From a virus, in the IMG/VR virus record IMGVR_UViG_3300018080_000363, positions 1-36,482 of that record: a DNA stretch of 36,482 nucleotides. The stretch is one strand, 5' to 3'. A program made the translations under genes and the position numbers. The notes below the pieces were generated by a model. The model had not been told where the DNA came from and made no database searches. It worked only from the letters and a program-made list of their open reading frames with translations. Positions 6,756-17,100 of the stretch are shown in pieces. Position 1 is the stretch's first letter. Each line of letters opens with the position of its first letter.

Positions 6756-9026
6756 TTACACTACGGTAAATGTATGCCCTTGGGCATATCCATTAACCGC
6801 AAATCTATATCCTTGTAATGCAATCGTTTTTTCTAGTTCCAAATGTCTGCCAGAGCTAAACGGATTAGTAGTTTCTACTTCTCCTGTTAATGCCATTCCT
6901 GTTGAAGACGGCCATAAAACACCCCAATAACCAACAGCAGGATTAATAGAAAGATAAGTTGCACCATTTATAGCGCTAGCTTGATTAAAATAATCGTCAT
7001 GTAATCTAAAACCAAACGGTACAGTCCCGATAGATTCTGAAACGTAAGTACCCTTTAAATATTGTGGAATATCAAGTCTTATACTGATATCATTGCTATC
7101 AATATTTTGTCTGTACAAAGAGCTATATGCACTTGCTTTTATATCTATATCTGTACCGCCAGTAATCCAATATGCAACATGTCTTATATTTACACTAAAA
7201 GCGTGAGACAGTACACCTTTTGATGTTCCTCCCGCGCCTCCATCTACGTCGGGGCTTGCAACCGTAACACCAGTATATGCTAAATTATCTGCATAAATTA
7301 TATAGTCATTTGTTATTGACGTTGGATGTACAGAAGTATAAGCGCCTGCAAATCCAGTACGAGGATGTATAGCAGTATCATCCCATTTATATTCTACAAC
7401 TTTTTTACCTCCGGTAAGATTTACAGAATCCCACGGTAACCAGGGATCACCGCTATATACTTTATATGTATAAATATCTGTTGTTAGAGGATTATCGGGA
7501 GCATCAAGCTGATTTGCGGTATCGGTTATTGGGTGTTCTATATAAGTTCCAATAGAATCTATAGATTGAGGTGGCGTATAAACTATTTTGGCCTGTCCGT
7601 CTGCATTTGTCACGCTAGTAGCTGTTTCAATTCTTCCAGCTAGCATACCAAAATCTTCACTGCCAGTATATTCGGGAAAACTAAATGTAACAGTAATCCC
7701 GGGAACCGGTAGACCTTTTCTATTATAAACAGTAGCTATTAAATAAGTATAATCTACACCTATGTATAGTGGCCCAAATAAATTAGAACTAATTTCTGTA
7801 GTATCTGCCTCCAGGGTAATGCTTGCTACCCGCATATCTTCTTCACTAATATATACAAAACCTTCATTAGTTGTACTTCTTACAGGATTAAGGTTTATAT
7901 TTTGAGAATCGATATAATTAATAGAATACTCCGGTTCATATTCAACCATTACACCCCGACGATATCTTAAATACAACGCAGACCCTGCCGCTGGCGGAGT
8001 ACTTGGAAAGGTTAGTTCACCGGTATTGGTATCTAAACTATAATACCCACTATCAGCAGTTGCCTGGTTTACTCTAAATTTATGTCCAGTTTGAGAACTC
8101 CAGGTATCTGAATCTAGCCTGTTTACTACATGAGTTCCTATATCTTGCCAACGGCTCCAGGTAGTAGAATAATCATCTACGTATAATGTAATCTCTGTAT
8201 TATCTACAATAGGGAAAAATCTAGTTAAAAACATTTGCCCGGATGAGCCATCACTTTCTCCAAGATACTCGCAATATTCCAGCTCATCATCACTTGAAAT
8301 ACTGCTTTTGCCAATTAATTCAGTAAAATCTTTATTGAAAATTAACTTTGGAGGATCTTGATATCTATCTACAATAAATTCATCTTTTGATACATCGGCG
8401 TATTGCCAATCAATTTCATTTAACGTACCAGTCCTCGTATCGTTCTCAACATTGTCGGTATAGGTTCCAGAAAAATTTATTTTTTGCTTAATAAATTTGA
8501 ATCTTTCATTTTCATCATATTCTATCTCGCGATACCAAACTGTAGCATGTATAGGTGAGCCATGTTTTAGCCTATGCGTTAATGTTAAAACATTTCTTGT
8601 CGGATCGGTATCAACCCCAGACCCCTCGTTATCTGCATTATCTATAAATTGAACTATTGACTGGTCTGAAAAATAGTATCTTTTTGGAATATATCTAAAA
8701 TAATTACCATGCCTTACTCTAGCACTCCACTTGGGTACGCTAGATTGCTGTTGCTTTACAATCCCAAGTACTTCCAGATCTGTTTTAGTGTTTCCAACGC
8801 CACACTGGATATATGCATCCGGAATTCCATACATGGGGGCATCGCTTACCATTTCTAGTTTTAAGTTAACATTTTCAGTTCGGTCATCTCCCCAATATCT
8901 ATCATCCCATTTCCATGGATCAAAATCATATGGCGAGCTTAAAGCATCAGTTCCAACTAAAGGACGGAGAGTGTTATCGTCATGTATAATCTGTCTTGTA
9001 TCTATTTTTATAGATGTTCTCGCCAT
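6756..9026 (-). CDS. Baseplate/tail structural protein with an invasin-type Ig-like domain
   Basis: This 756-aa protein begins MARTSIKIDT and has GGGGAGAG before ATG 9026-9024. The first 400 residues are beta- and aromatic-rich, with no family I can name. Residues about 400-490 read as a bacterial Ig-like domain of the Big_1/invasin type (VYNRKGLPVPGITVTFSF, then TSVTNADGQAKIVYTPP). The C-terminal 250 residues are again beta-rich (GYWGVLWPSS, RFAVNGYAQG). It lies between baseplate wedge genes and fibre genes, so it may connect fibres to the baseplate or contact host surface. Ig-like domains are common on phage surfaces and usually give weak sugar contact. Confidence 0.75.
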   Translation of the reverse strand: MARTSIKIDTRQIIHDDNTLRPLVGTDALSSPYDFDPWKWDDRYWGDDRTENVNLKLEMVSDAPMYGIPDAYIQCGVGNTKTDLEVLGIVKQQQSSVPKWSARVRHGNYFRYIPKRYYFSDQSIVQFIDNADNEGSGVDTDPTRNVLTLTHRLKHGSPIHATVWYREIEYDENERFKFIKQKINFSGTYTDNVENDTRTGTLNEIDWQYADVSKDEFIVDRYQDPPKLIFNKDFTELIGKSSISSDDELEYCEYLGESDGSSGQMFLTRFFPIVDNTEITLYVDDYSTTWSRWQDIGTHVVNRLDSDTWSSQTGHKFRVNQATADSGYYSLDTNTGELTFPSTPPAAGSALYLRYRRGVMVEYEPEYSINYIDSQNINLNPVRSTTNEGFVYISEEDMRVASITLEADTTEISSNLFGPLYIGVDYTYLIATVYNRKGLPVPGITVTFSFPEYTGSEDFGMLAGRIETATSVTNADGQAKIVYTPPQSIDSIGTYIEHPITDTANQLDAPDNPLTTDIYTYKVYSGDPWLPWDSVNLTGGKKVVEYKWDDTAIHPRTGFAGAYTSVHPTSITNDYIIYADNLAYTGVTVASPDVDGGAGGTSKGVLSHAFSVNIRHVAYWITGGTDIDIKASAYSSLYRQNIDSNDISIRLDIPQYLKGTYVSESIGTVPFGFRLHDDYFNQASAINGATYLSINPAVGYWGVLWPSSTGMALTGEVETTNPFSSGRHLELEKTIALQGYRFAVNGYAQGHTFTVV

Positions 9027-9027
9027 T

Positions 9028-9948
9028 TTACTCTCCCCACAACATATTGCGTACTGACATAATTTCGTTTATATAATCAACCGCTTCCGAAGTAGGTACT
9101 CCATCAATATAAAGCCCCTCTTCATTCAATACTTGTTCAAAAATTTTGCTTCTAAAGGTCGTGGAAGTAAATTCATAAATATTAACAGGGGAAATTTCTA
9201 ACTTAGTAGGAAAATCATGGTAATAATAGCTTACAACGGTACCTATTGGAGCTGGATCATAACTATAAATCATATTATTTGTATAGTCTATATAATAATC
9301 ACCACTAGCAACAATTCCATCGATCCCATATACTAATTCATGGAAAACTTTATATCCCTCTGTGGAAAACCTCACAGAATTTTCAACTATATTAGTATAT
9401 AGTAATTTATTTCTTTTAATATTTTTGAGTGGTTCTAGCGCCTGCCAGGTCATAGTATCTTTTGGTAAAAGTATTCCCGAAGGCATACCTCCGTTCACGC
9501 CAGGCAGTAATGTTGCAGAAAAATACGTATTAGAATCAATAGCGTCAACTAAATCTTTTATGAAATATACACTGCTACTTCTGCTATATATATCATATTC
9601 TGTGTAGTTCGTATCGTCTTCCCAGAGCTGTAAATAAGTATCTCCAACAATTATTCTGCCATTAGTAGCGGTTGTTGATATTGATATTGCTTCCCGTCTA
9701 TTTAATCCTAACTCTCTTGTAAGAGCATTTATAAGCCCGTCTTGATGGGCTCCGCCACGATGAATATAAACATCTAATAGTCTAGCCCTATAGTCAGCAT
9801 TTCTTTCGCCAGGAAGCCTTTGAAGGCCGATAAGCATACCAAAATGATCAAATGAATTATAAATTGTTGTTGCTTTTGGAATAGCTGTATATTCACCAGC
9901 ATGAGTAACATTGAATGCATGTCCCTGGTAACCGTAGTCAACTGCCAT
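9028..9948 (-). CDS. Baseplate wedge-associated protein
   Basis: This 306-aa protein follows the 568-aa gene by two bases and lacks a strong Shine-Dalgarno site, so it is probably translated by coupling. Residues about 30-75 carry a helical motif (FDHFGMLIGLQRLPGERNAD, YRARLLDVYIHRGGA, GLINALTRELGL). Similar segments occur near the start of phage baseplate or tail proteins that dock on the baseplate periphery. The rest is beta-rich with many Tyr residues. No enzymatic motif is visible. The position after baseplate J-like and wedge genes supports a baseplate role; the exact component cannot be named. Confidence 0.7.
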   Translation of the reverse strand: MAVDYGYQGHAFNVTHAGEYTAIPKATTIYNSFDHFGMLIGLQRLPGERNADYRARLLDVYIHRGGAHQDGLINALTRELGLNRREAISISTTATNGRIIVGDTYLQLWEDDTNYTEYDIYSRSSSVYFIKDLVDAIDSNTYFSATLLPGVNGGMPSGILLPKDTMTWQALEPLKNIKRNKLLYTNIVENSVRFSTEGYKVFHELVYGIDGIVASGDYYIDYTNNMIYSYDPAPIGTVVSYYYHDFPTKLEISPVNIYEFTSTTFRSKIFEQVLNEEGLYIDGVPTSEAVDYINEIMSVRNMLWGE

Positions 9949-9950
9949 AA

Positions 9951-11657
9951 TTAATCAACCCAATCATCTGAAGGATAAACAGTTACTTCATCGTAATTTT
10001 CATGTAAATATACAATTTTATTATCAAAATCAATCAACATATTATCTGTTGCTAATCGTAATTTGTGTGCATAGGTAAAATAATCTACAAGCCATAGTTT
10101 TTGCTCAGAATCAAAGAAAAGAGTATCAGGATAATTTTGCAAACTAGTTGGTAATTCTAGCCTTGCCAGAGCAACTTTATAATGAACCTGTACTGGCAAA
10201 ATATCTACTTCTGTTGTTCCGTCTACGTAATCAACTTCCAATTTGAATTTATATGTTCCACGTTGAGAAAGAGTATAGTCGAAACGCTGTTTGTCTACAT
10301 AGTCGGTATCTAATCCAGAAGATGAGGGAAAGGGACCAAAAACTAATTCTGTATAAGTTCTATTTCCTATCCAGGCGGCATCTCCAGACGATATTTCATT
10401 TCCGTCTATATCTAAATAAGTTGTTGTTCCGTCGGGTTTTGTAACATGCCATCTGTTCCTATAGATTCTTTTTACTTGGCGACGCCAAAATGGTTCAAAC
10501 GTAATAACATCATTCCTGACATAATCAACATAGTTGCTAGCTATAATCATATCTGGCCCATCGGATTTTTCTGACATTCCGGTATAATCAGGATAGCTAT
10601 CAAATTGGTCCCAGATATATAAATGTGTATCGTCCACACCAAACAATCGACCTGTAAATGGTTGTATAGCATAACCCCACAATGAAACATTTGTGAAAAC
10701 TCCATCTGACGTTTCGTATCCTAATTCAATTTCTTTTATGGCATATAAAGTATCTTGCCCAGCATAAAGATTATCTATTTTATTTGCAACAACAGTTTTA
10801 TACTGGTGTACTGTTCCATAACTTTTATCATCTATACTATGGTATAAAAGCTTTTCCGTAAAAATGTCTACATCTAACATATACTTATCTACATCTCGGT
10901 CTTCAAAATAAGGAAAAGCACCTATATAAATTGTTCCAGTTGACGGAGTTAAACCAAACTGTGATACATCTGTAATTTGCTTCCAAATCTTTTTTGTAAT
11001 AAACGTCCCATTATAGTTAATATAAATTCTTTCTGTATCTTCTCTTCCAGTAGAAGTTATTCCAGTTAATACAAGAAAAGAGGACCGGGTTCTTCTATTT
11101 ATATTTACAAAATCTTCACATCCGCTTATTACAACTACTAGTCTATTACAAAATGTATTTCCATTTATATCGATTGGCATATCCTCTAGCGTGTATGAAT
11201 CATTATCAATATTTTCAATGGAAGTTTCGGCCATGACACTAGCAAATGCTATTGTATTGTTATCGTCTAATACCCTTGTAGGTACGGAATTATAGTAAAA
11301 ATCCTCTATTGTATTTGATTCTGTCATTTCAACAACAATATCAGTTCCGTTTTCTTTAGCTAAAACAACCGGAGCAACATATGTTTCACTTTCAAATGAA
11401 TTGGGATCACGAACGAATTCAAAATTTGATGGTAGCTGAACAGTATATAGTATATCTAAAATATCTAGATTTGCTGTTGCCAGGTAACTATTCCTCACTC
11501 CATCGGCTGCATACTTAAATAATTCTTCTAACATTGACGCTGAAGGGTTCAGCATTTGCTGAAAAAAACTATGTTTATATTGTCTTCCGTCAGCCCAATC
11601 AGGTATTCTGTTTGCTATCCTTTGAGTAAGCCACGATCTGTGAATACGATTAGACAA
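9951..11657 (-). CDS. Baseplate/tail structural protein (TTG start)
   Basis: This 568-aa protein starts at TTG 11657-11655. The start is fixed by a strong AAAGGAGG site nine bases upstream and by an 8-nt overlap with the end of the baseplate J-like gene. The N-terminus (MSNRIHRSWLTQRIANRIPDW by first codon as Met) is helical to about residue 75, with an ASMLEELFKYAADG segment, and the remainder is beta-rich with many Tyr and Asp residues. I do not recognise a named domain. Position directly after the J-like wedge gene and before another wedge-associated gene suggests a baseplate wedge or tail protein that connects to fibres. Confidence 0.75.
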   Translation of the reverse strand: MSNRIHRSWLTQRIANRIPDWADGRQYKHSFFQQMLNPSASMLEELFKYAADGVRNSYLATANLDILDILYTVQLPSNFEFVRDPNSFESETYVAPVVLAKENGTDIVVEMTESNTIEDFYYNSVPTRVLDDNNTIAFASVMAETSIENIDNDSYTLEDMPIDINGNTFCNRLVVVISGCEDFVNINRRTRSSFLVLTGITSTGREDTERIYINYNGTFITKKIWKQITDVSQFGLTPSTGTIYIGAFPYFEDRDVDKYMLDVDIFTEKLLYHSIDDKSYGTVHQYKTVVANKIDNLYAGQDTLYAIKEIELGYETSDGVFTNVSLWGYAIQPFTGRLFGVDDTHLYIWDQFDSYPDYTGMSEKSDGPDMIIASNYVDYVRNDVITFEPFWRRQVKRIYRNRWHVTKPDGTTTYLDIDGNEISSGDAAWIGNRTYTELVFGPFPSSSGLDTDYVDKQRFDYTLSQRGTYKFKLEVDYVDGTTEVDILPVQVHYKVALARLELPTSLQNYPDTLFFDSEQKLWLVDYFTYAHKLRLATDNMLIDFDNKIVYLHENYDEVTVYPSDDWVD

Positions 11658-12915
11658 TTCGTTTTTCCTCCTTTCGTGTTCTTACTCTAACAGGATCTCT
11701 TCCGTTACATTCGCCAAATTCTACCATAAGACGTTCAAAGTCATAAGTAGAATAATCGTTAACAATCTTATACGATCTACGGTTATCTTCTGAATACGAA
11801 TATTTCCATATATATAATTCATCAATTGGTTGAACTGTCGTTCCTATACTTTTAATATTGGAATCAACTGATAAAATTTCTTTTTCCAACTCTACCGCTT
11901 CCAGGGAAATACTAATTCCTAAATCGTTAATATATTTATATAAATGATCGATTACTCTAAGTCGAAGATCTTCGTCATCTTCTGGAGATAGAAGCTTATA
12001 CAGGTTTAAAGTTACAGCAATTTCTACTCCCACTGCTGTAGGAGCTTTTACTATTATATCTGAACCAAATGCTTTAACTCGATCTACCTGACTCTGGACA
12101 ACTTCTAATAAATTTGTAGAAACAGGAACTACTGTACTTTCAACATATACCGCTCCAGTTCCAATACCATAGGCATATTCATCTAGCATGATATCTCTAA
12201 CACCAGGAACAGATAACCCTGCCATTCTAATAGCTACCGAATTGGCAGTTTCTGCGGCTAAAGTCTGATTGATAATCCTATATCTAAAATTATCATCACT
12301 TTCATCTTCTCTTGCATAAGTAATAGATTCTAGATTAGTTGTTTTGAGGCTTGCATTTAAATAATCAGAATAATTTTCAAAGTTATGTAGCACTAGCATT
12401 CCTTGACCTACATGAGAAACAGTACCATATTCAATACTTTCTATTGAAGCATAAGCAGTCCTAGCAGAAGAACTGCATGTAAGATCTTCGATAATCCGAT
12501 ATTTGATTGCTTCAGTGTCCGTATCGGGTGTTACACGAGTTCTGACTTCTGTGCCAGCAGGTATAGTAATAGAACTTCCTGAATTTATAGACCCGAAAGT
12601 TCCTCCACCTTGTACATAGAATTTTTGAACTTGAGTACCTGAATCTATTTCTGCTCTTGTTGCTTTGTATCTGCTTATTCCAACTAATTCACCAAGCAAA
12701 TCAAGGTTTTGCCCAGAGGCATATTTAACAAATACCTGAAGTAACTCTTGATCAAAATAACGATATGCATTATTGGTTTCTCTGGATGTTATTTCGACAA
12801 GAGCACGAGCTTTTGCGCCAGGAGATAATTGTGTAATATCGGTTTTAGATTGTAATTCAGTTAGTGCCGCATCTACAAGCGCAGCCTCTCTATCTTCATA
12901 AATTATTGTTGGCAT
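11650..12915 (-). CDS. Baseplate J-like wedge protein
   Basis: This 421-aa protein has the layout of the baseplate J family (P2 gpJ / T4 gp6-related wedge proteins). It has an N-terminal helical segment (SPGAKARALVEITSRETNNAY), then LDLLGELVGISRYKATRA at 71-88. A beta-region follows with the IPAGTEVRT strand at 118-126. Next comes the hallmark ESDDNFRYRI, AAETANSVAIRMAGLSVPGV and DIMLDEYAYG stretch at 205-250, and a C-terminal alpha/beta part. J-like proteins form the wedge dimers that make the inner ring of contractile tail baseplates. The length is usual for the family. It lies directly after the gp25-like gene, the common order. Confidence 0.9.
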   Translation of the reverse strand: MPTIIYEDREAALVDAALTELQSKTDITQLSPGAKARALVEITSRETNNAYRYFDQELLQVFVKYASGQNLDLLGELVGISRYKATRAEIDSGTQVQKFYVQGGGTFGSINSGSSITIPAGTEVRTRVTPDTDTEAIKYRIIEDLTCSSSARTAYASIESIEYGTVSHVGQGMLVLHNFENYSDYLNASLKTTNLESITYAREDESDDNFRYRIINQTLAAETANSVAIRMAGLSVPGVRDIMLDEYAYGIGTGAVYVESTVVPVSTNLLEVVQSQVDRVKAFGSDIIVKAPTAVGVEIAVTLNLYKLLSPEDDEDLRLRVIDHLYKYINDLGISISLEAVELEKEILSVDSNIKSIGTTVQPIDELYIWKYSYSEDNRRSYKIVNDYSTYDFERLMVEFGECNGRDPVRVRTRKEEKRIV

Positions 12916-12927
12916 TATACATCCATC

Positions 12928-13353
12928 CTATAAAATCTGTACGGTCTGCTCCATACTACTAAACAAAATAGACATTTTAAGTTCCTCGTCATATCTTAGA
13001 TCCGGCAATGTTATTCCTATATCATAGTATATGTGATGTCGACTAACAGGCATGTATCTAACTTTAATACGATTCCTGTCACAAAAACCGTCTTTTATAA
13101 GTGCATTAATAATTCTAGTCTTGCCTTCTTCTGCTGTTGTTTTATCATTAGGTTCGCCCATAAGAGAAGACAAGTCCGCTCCTAGTTGCGGATGTAATTG
13201 CCAGTCTTTTAAGTCGCTACGAACACGAGTCTGGACTTCCTGATAGAAAGACCTAACTGACTCAGCTTTTGTATCAGACAAGTCACCATTATCTCCGACT
13301 ACAATATCTCCGCTCCATGTCCATAACAAATCATTTACGCGATATGATTTCAT
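12928..13353 (-). CDS. gp25-like baseplate wedge protein
   Basis: This 141-aa protein fits the short gp25/lysozyme-like baseplate wedge family: an N-terminal 'DLLWTWSGDIVVGDNGDLSD' beta segment, a central helix (SFYQEVQTRVRSDLKDWQLH), 'PQLGADLSSLMGEP', then 'GKTRIINALIKDGF' and C-terminal beta strands. gp25-like proteins clamp the wedge and prime the sheath at the baseplate. It starts in a one-base overlap with the stop of the 108-aa gene (TAATG) and has no strong Shine-Dalgarno site of its own, so coupling is likely. It ends with TAG. No lysozyme catalytic residues are expected or seen. Confidence 0.85.
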   Translation of the reverse strand: MKSYRVNDLLWTWSGDIVVGDNGDLSDTKAESVRSFYQEVQTRVRSDLKDWQLHPQLGADLSSLMGEPNDKTTAEEGKTRIINALIKDGFCDRNRIKVRYMPVSRHHIYYDIGITLPDLRYDEELKMSILFSSMEQTVQIL

Positions 13354-13679
13354 TATACTAAGAATCCCATTGCCCAGCCTACTGCCTCAACAATATCATC
13401 TACTGCTCCAACAGGAAGATTAGGTATAAGATGAGGAACAGGAAAAGCTGTTGTTGATGGAAGCATTTGCATAAAAGGACTGTTCTGCAACCAAAAACCG
13501 CCAACCCTTATTTGGTCTGGAACGGTCATGATGCTTAATTTACCAGAAAGGTATAAGCCAGTTGTATCTGCCCGTATACCATTTACCCCTCCGGTAGCGC
13601 CTACTGACATAGTTACTGATTCTGTCTGTAGCGAAATACCAGCTCGCGCATCTTCACGGACTTTCCAGATTTTCTTCAT
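13353..13679 (-). CDS. Small baseplate spike-associated protein
   Basis: This 108-aa protein begins MKKIWKVREDARAG and then shows alternating beta segments with Gly turns (ISLQTESVTMSVGATGG, LYLSGKLSIMTVPDQIRVGG) and a Pro-rich end (LPSTTAFPVPHLIPNLPVG) followed by a hydrophobic tail (AVGWAMGFLV). The beta-repeat look, small size and place between hub and gp25-like genes fit a spike or tail-tip component, but there is no PAAR or gpV motif that I can identify. It is the first gene after a near-consensus promoter and has GGAG seven bases before ATG. Role inferred from context only. Confidence 0.65.
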   Translation of the reverse strand: MKKIWKVREDARAGISLQTESVTMSVGATGGVNGIRADTTGLYLSGKLSIMTVPDQIRVGGFWLQNSPFMQMLPSTTAFPVPHLIPNLPVGAVDDIVEAVGWAMGFLV

Positions 13680-13699
13680 AAAATCACTCCATTATAATA

Positions 13700-13728
13700 C
13701 TTATAGTACATAAGCTAGCTTTCGTCAA
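13700..13728 (-). promoter_or_regulatory. Near-consensus sigma70/sigmaA promoter
   Basis: In the 53-nt gap between the 139-aa and 108-aa genes the minus strand holds TTGACG (13728-13723), a 17-nt spacer and TATAAG (13705-13700). Each hexamer matches the consensus (TTGACA, TATAAT) at five of six positions with ideal spacing. A second TATAAT lies just downstream (13696-13691). The start would be near 13693, so the promoter would drive the baseplate spike, wedge and fibre genes separately from the genes upstream. The -35 begins right after the stop of the 139-aa gene. Confidence 0.65.
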
Positions 13729-13732
13729 TAGT

Positions 13733-14152
13733 TTAAATAATAGAGCCAGCTGGAGCAAGTAAAGTAATAGGCTCTTCAACTTCGGACATTTTTTCTAAGT
13801 TACCGATAAATCTACTATCTGCGAATAGATAAACAATACCACTATTTGGACCGGCGCCTCCATATTCAAGACGGCACCGACGTCCTATAAGATCATCACC
13901 AAAAACTTGTGCAATGAAATCAATTGGATATCCTAATTTATAGAATCCATCTATTGATTTTTGTATATTAGATATACGATCATCTAATTTTATTCTAACT
14001 TCAAAGACTGGCTGGCCATCTGGCGTAGAAGTTGTTCTTTGGTCTACAATTACTCCGTAGGCTGGTTTTTTCTGAGAATTTGGATCTCCACGGCTAATTT
14101 CTAATTCTAGTTGACGTCTAGATTCTTGTTCTTCAGTAAATGGCGCTTTCAT
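13733..14152 (-). CDS. Small baseplate hub-associated protein
   Basis: This 139-aa protein follows the hub gene by eight bases and has AAGGAGA before its ATG. The N-terminus is charged and helical (FTEEQESRRQLELEISRG). The rest is beta-rich (AYGVIVDQRTTSTPDG, FEVRIKLDDRISNI, RCRLEYGGAGPNSGIVYLF), which would fit a small OB-like or barrel domain such as those that cap or stabilise hub-spike complexes. This is an inference; I cannot name the family. It is the last gene before the internal promoter, so it ends the hub gene group. Confidence 0.65.
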   Translation of the reverse strand: MKAPFTEEQESRRQLELEISRGDPNSQKKPAYGVIVDQRTTSTPDGQPVFEVRIKLDDRISNIQKSIDGFYKLGYPIDFIAQVFGDDLIGRRCRLEYGGAGPNSGIVYLFADSRFIGNLEKMSEVEEPITLLAPAGSII

Positions 14153-14160
14153 GAATCTCC

Positions 14161-17100
14161 TTAATAATTTAGAAAGTCTGTGGCAGTTTCTTTTATATAA
14201 TTAGTGATAAGTTCATTATCCCAAAGTTCATTCCAGCCTTCTTTTACATCCTTTGTAAACTTTTTCCATTTCCCGCCAATATTAATAATTAAATTATCTA
14301 TCTTATATCCATCTACGCCCGCCAATAACGGTTTATGCTTATGAACTAAAGGAGTCATTACAATAGGCTGGCGTTCCTGGGTCCACTGAATAATCTTATA
14401 TCCACCAGCAAACGTGGCAGCTAGCCCAACGGCTCCCGCAGCCAATCCAAGTGTTGCTGTTGCCAATGCCGCAGTAGCTACCGCAGCTCCAGAAATTGCT
14501 CCAGAAGTTTTGAATAATTGATTGGCGACATGCCACATTGCATCTGTTGTAGATAGTGATGTCCAGTCGTTATATGTAACAACTAAATCTGGTTTAATTT
14601 CTGTAATAAATCCTACATCTTGAGAGAAGATATGAGTAACCCTTTCAACCTCGATAGGCCCAAACATATCATTATAAGAATCATATAAATAACAAATATC
14701 ATATGGTTTTATTTTAGGATTACCTGTTATAAGAACTTCCCCTTTATACATGTCTCTTAAAGAACGCATTAAAAGCCCGCTAGCATAACGACGGGCATAG
14801 TAATCGCCATAACAACTGTAATAAGTTGCTTTCATTATTCGCGTATCTTTATCTTCTATATTGTCATCGAGTTTTAATCTTAATACCTCTTTTTTATCCT
14901 CGATAGTACTAATAATTTCATCTTGTTTCTTTGCCTTTTGCAATGAGTCTCCAGACGGGTCCTCAAAATAAGTCAAATCTATAGCATTAAATACTCCAGA
15001 AGCAGAAGCCCTAATATGATTCGCAACAATATGATTATCTGAAGTAATAGTCCAATATTTTCTAAATGGTCTAAATCTATCCATTTTCCCGAGATACATC
15101 CACTCAAGTTGTTCCTTGTATCTGCGCTTAATTTCTTTATCTATTACATCTTCGTTCGCATATCCAAAACTTAAAGAGCTAAGATAAGATCTATAAGATA
15201 AGGTTCTTCTTGATTCTGCCGATGCATATCTTGTAGCCAAGTTATCAATAACTTCTGATGTTGCTTTTTCGTTTAATTTAAGACTTCTACTCCAATAGCT
15301 ATGAGAAGGAGGGCCGAAAAACATTGTATATCTTTGTTCATATGGAACCGGAAACGCAACAAATCCGGGATGACGCAATTCCATTTCTTTAAAAATATCC
15401 CAAATAGTTACTCTATATGGATGATAAACCCCGTTACTTCCTAAAGCATCCCATACAGCTTTTGCGGTATCCATCACCGAACTTAACCCTAGCCAGTCCA
15501 AGCATAGATGAATTTGGTCGCTTATATCTCCGTATTCGCTACCATATTTTGGCGCAAAAATATTATCATCTTGCGGTTTATTCAGAAATGTCCACTTACG
15601 TAAAAGACTATTTTTGAGTTCCTTAATAAGACTATCTAATATACCATGTCCACCGCCTTGCCTATTAATTTCCTGCCTGATTTCTTCTGGAGAATAATTA
15701 GCCGTACGACTCCATCTTCCAAAATGTGTAACTTCTGGAGAACAAATCATAGTACTTAATAATTCTTGCGTTGTTTCGTATACCTCTTTTTCAAAAGAAA
15801 CTCCTTTTAATTCCTGTACTAACTCTACACCATAACTTTGACATACTAGCTGTGCTAAATAATTATTTTCTTCATTAAAAACATCGACTTCTACAACTTG
15901 GCCATTAAATACTGTTTCTAGTTTCGAAGGATTATTTGAATACCCTAATCTTACTTGTATTTTTGAACCTTCTACAACAACTAATTTGGAAAAAGGGTTT
16001 TCCTGATCTGTATTTACCTTTGACGGATCAAATTTTTCGACTATTCTTGAACTTTTTTCTTCATCAGAGTCATTAGAGTAGGATAAGAAATCTAATTCTC
16101 CATTCATATTGGCAATAGTTATTACGCAAAGATCAGCAGCTATTTTTCTACTTCTTACAATACGAATATCTTTAACGGCTGAATAACTATAAAAATCATC
16201 AAAATTTCTAACCGTTGGGCGCTGGTCGTATAACCCCGTATCGTCTTCAATAAAATAGATTTTAAATGTGGGGAATGCTCTAGCCATTCTAAATGTATCT
16301 TCTTCATATGTAGCCCAGCTTCCGAAAAGTGCATCGTCGAAATCGTTATTTGCTTTTTTTGAAGCTTCTTCGGAATATTTATCTATAGAATTTACACCAA
16401 ATGCTGCATCGGAAATATTATCGGGAAGAGTATTCCATCTAAATGGTTGCAATTCTTCTGACATATTCTTGTTTTTGCCTAAAACTTTTTCTAACTTTTC
16501 CTTATTTATTGTCCATTCTCTATCGATTGGGAATTCGCCATCATGAACAAAGGCTGCTGATATCATTTTCCCTGCTCGTTCATCAGAAAAAACTTTTTTC
16601 TTTCTATCGTCATCATTTATGACATTTTTGTTAAAAGAAATAATGCCTTCTGAATATGTTTCTTTTGTAAATGTTTCCTGCATAGAGCTAATTGTATTTA
16701 ATTGCAATGTTTTCGCCTGCTTAAACCATTGGTTCATTTCGGCAGTATGAATATTTCCTAGCTGTCCGTCTGTAGATTGATTCCAAAAATAAAAATCAGG
16801 ATCAGTATCTAAGACTTCCTTTGTATAAGGGTGTTCTGGTAAATCAAGATCTGGATATGTAGGTAAACCGTCCTTTAAGAATCTAAAATCATTGTAGTAT
16901 CTCATATGTATTGGCCTAAATAATGGCATTCCTTCTAATTCTGATAAAATAATTCCTTTAGCTTGGCCCTGCCATTTTTTTAATATTTCAACAAACATAG
17001 AATCTCTTTCGGACACAGAAGTAGACATGTATTCGCTTGAAACTAAACTGCCAGGTATGCCTAATTCTTCAATTTTATCAACTGGCAATCCAGTATTAGT

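Noticed and set aside
8731-9057. 108-codon plus-strand open frame
   Set aside because: Antisense to the start of the 756-aa structural gene and the end of its neighbour; Cys/Ser-rich product typical of a shadow frame.
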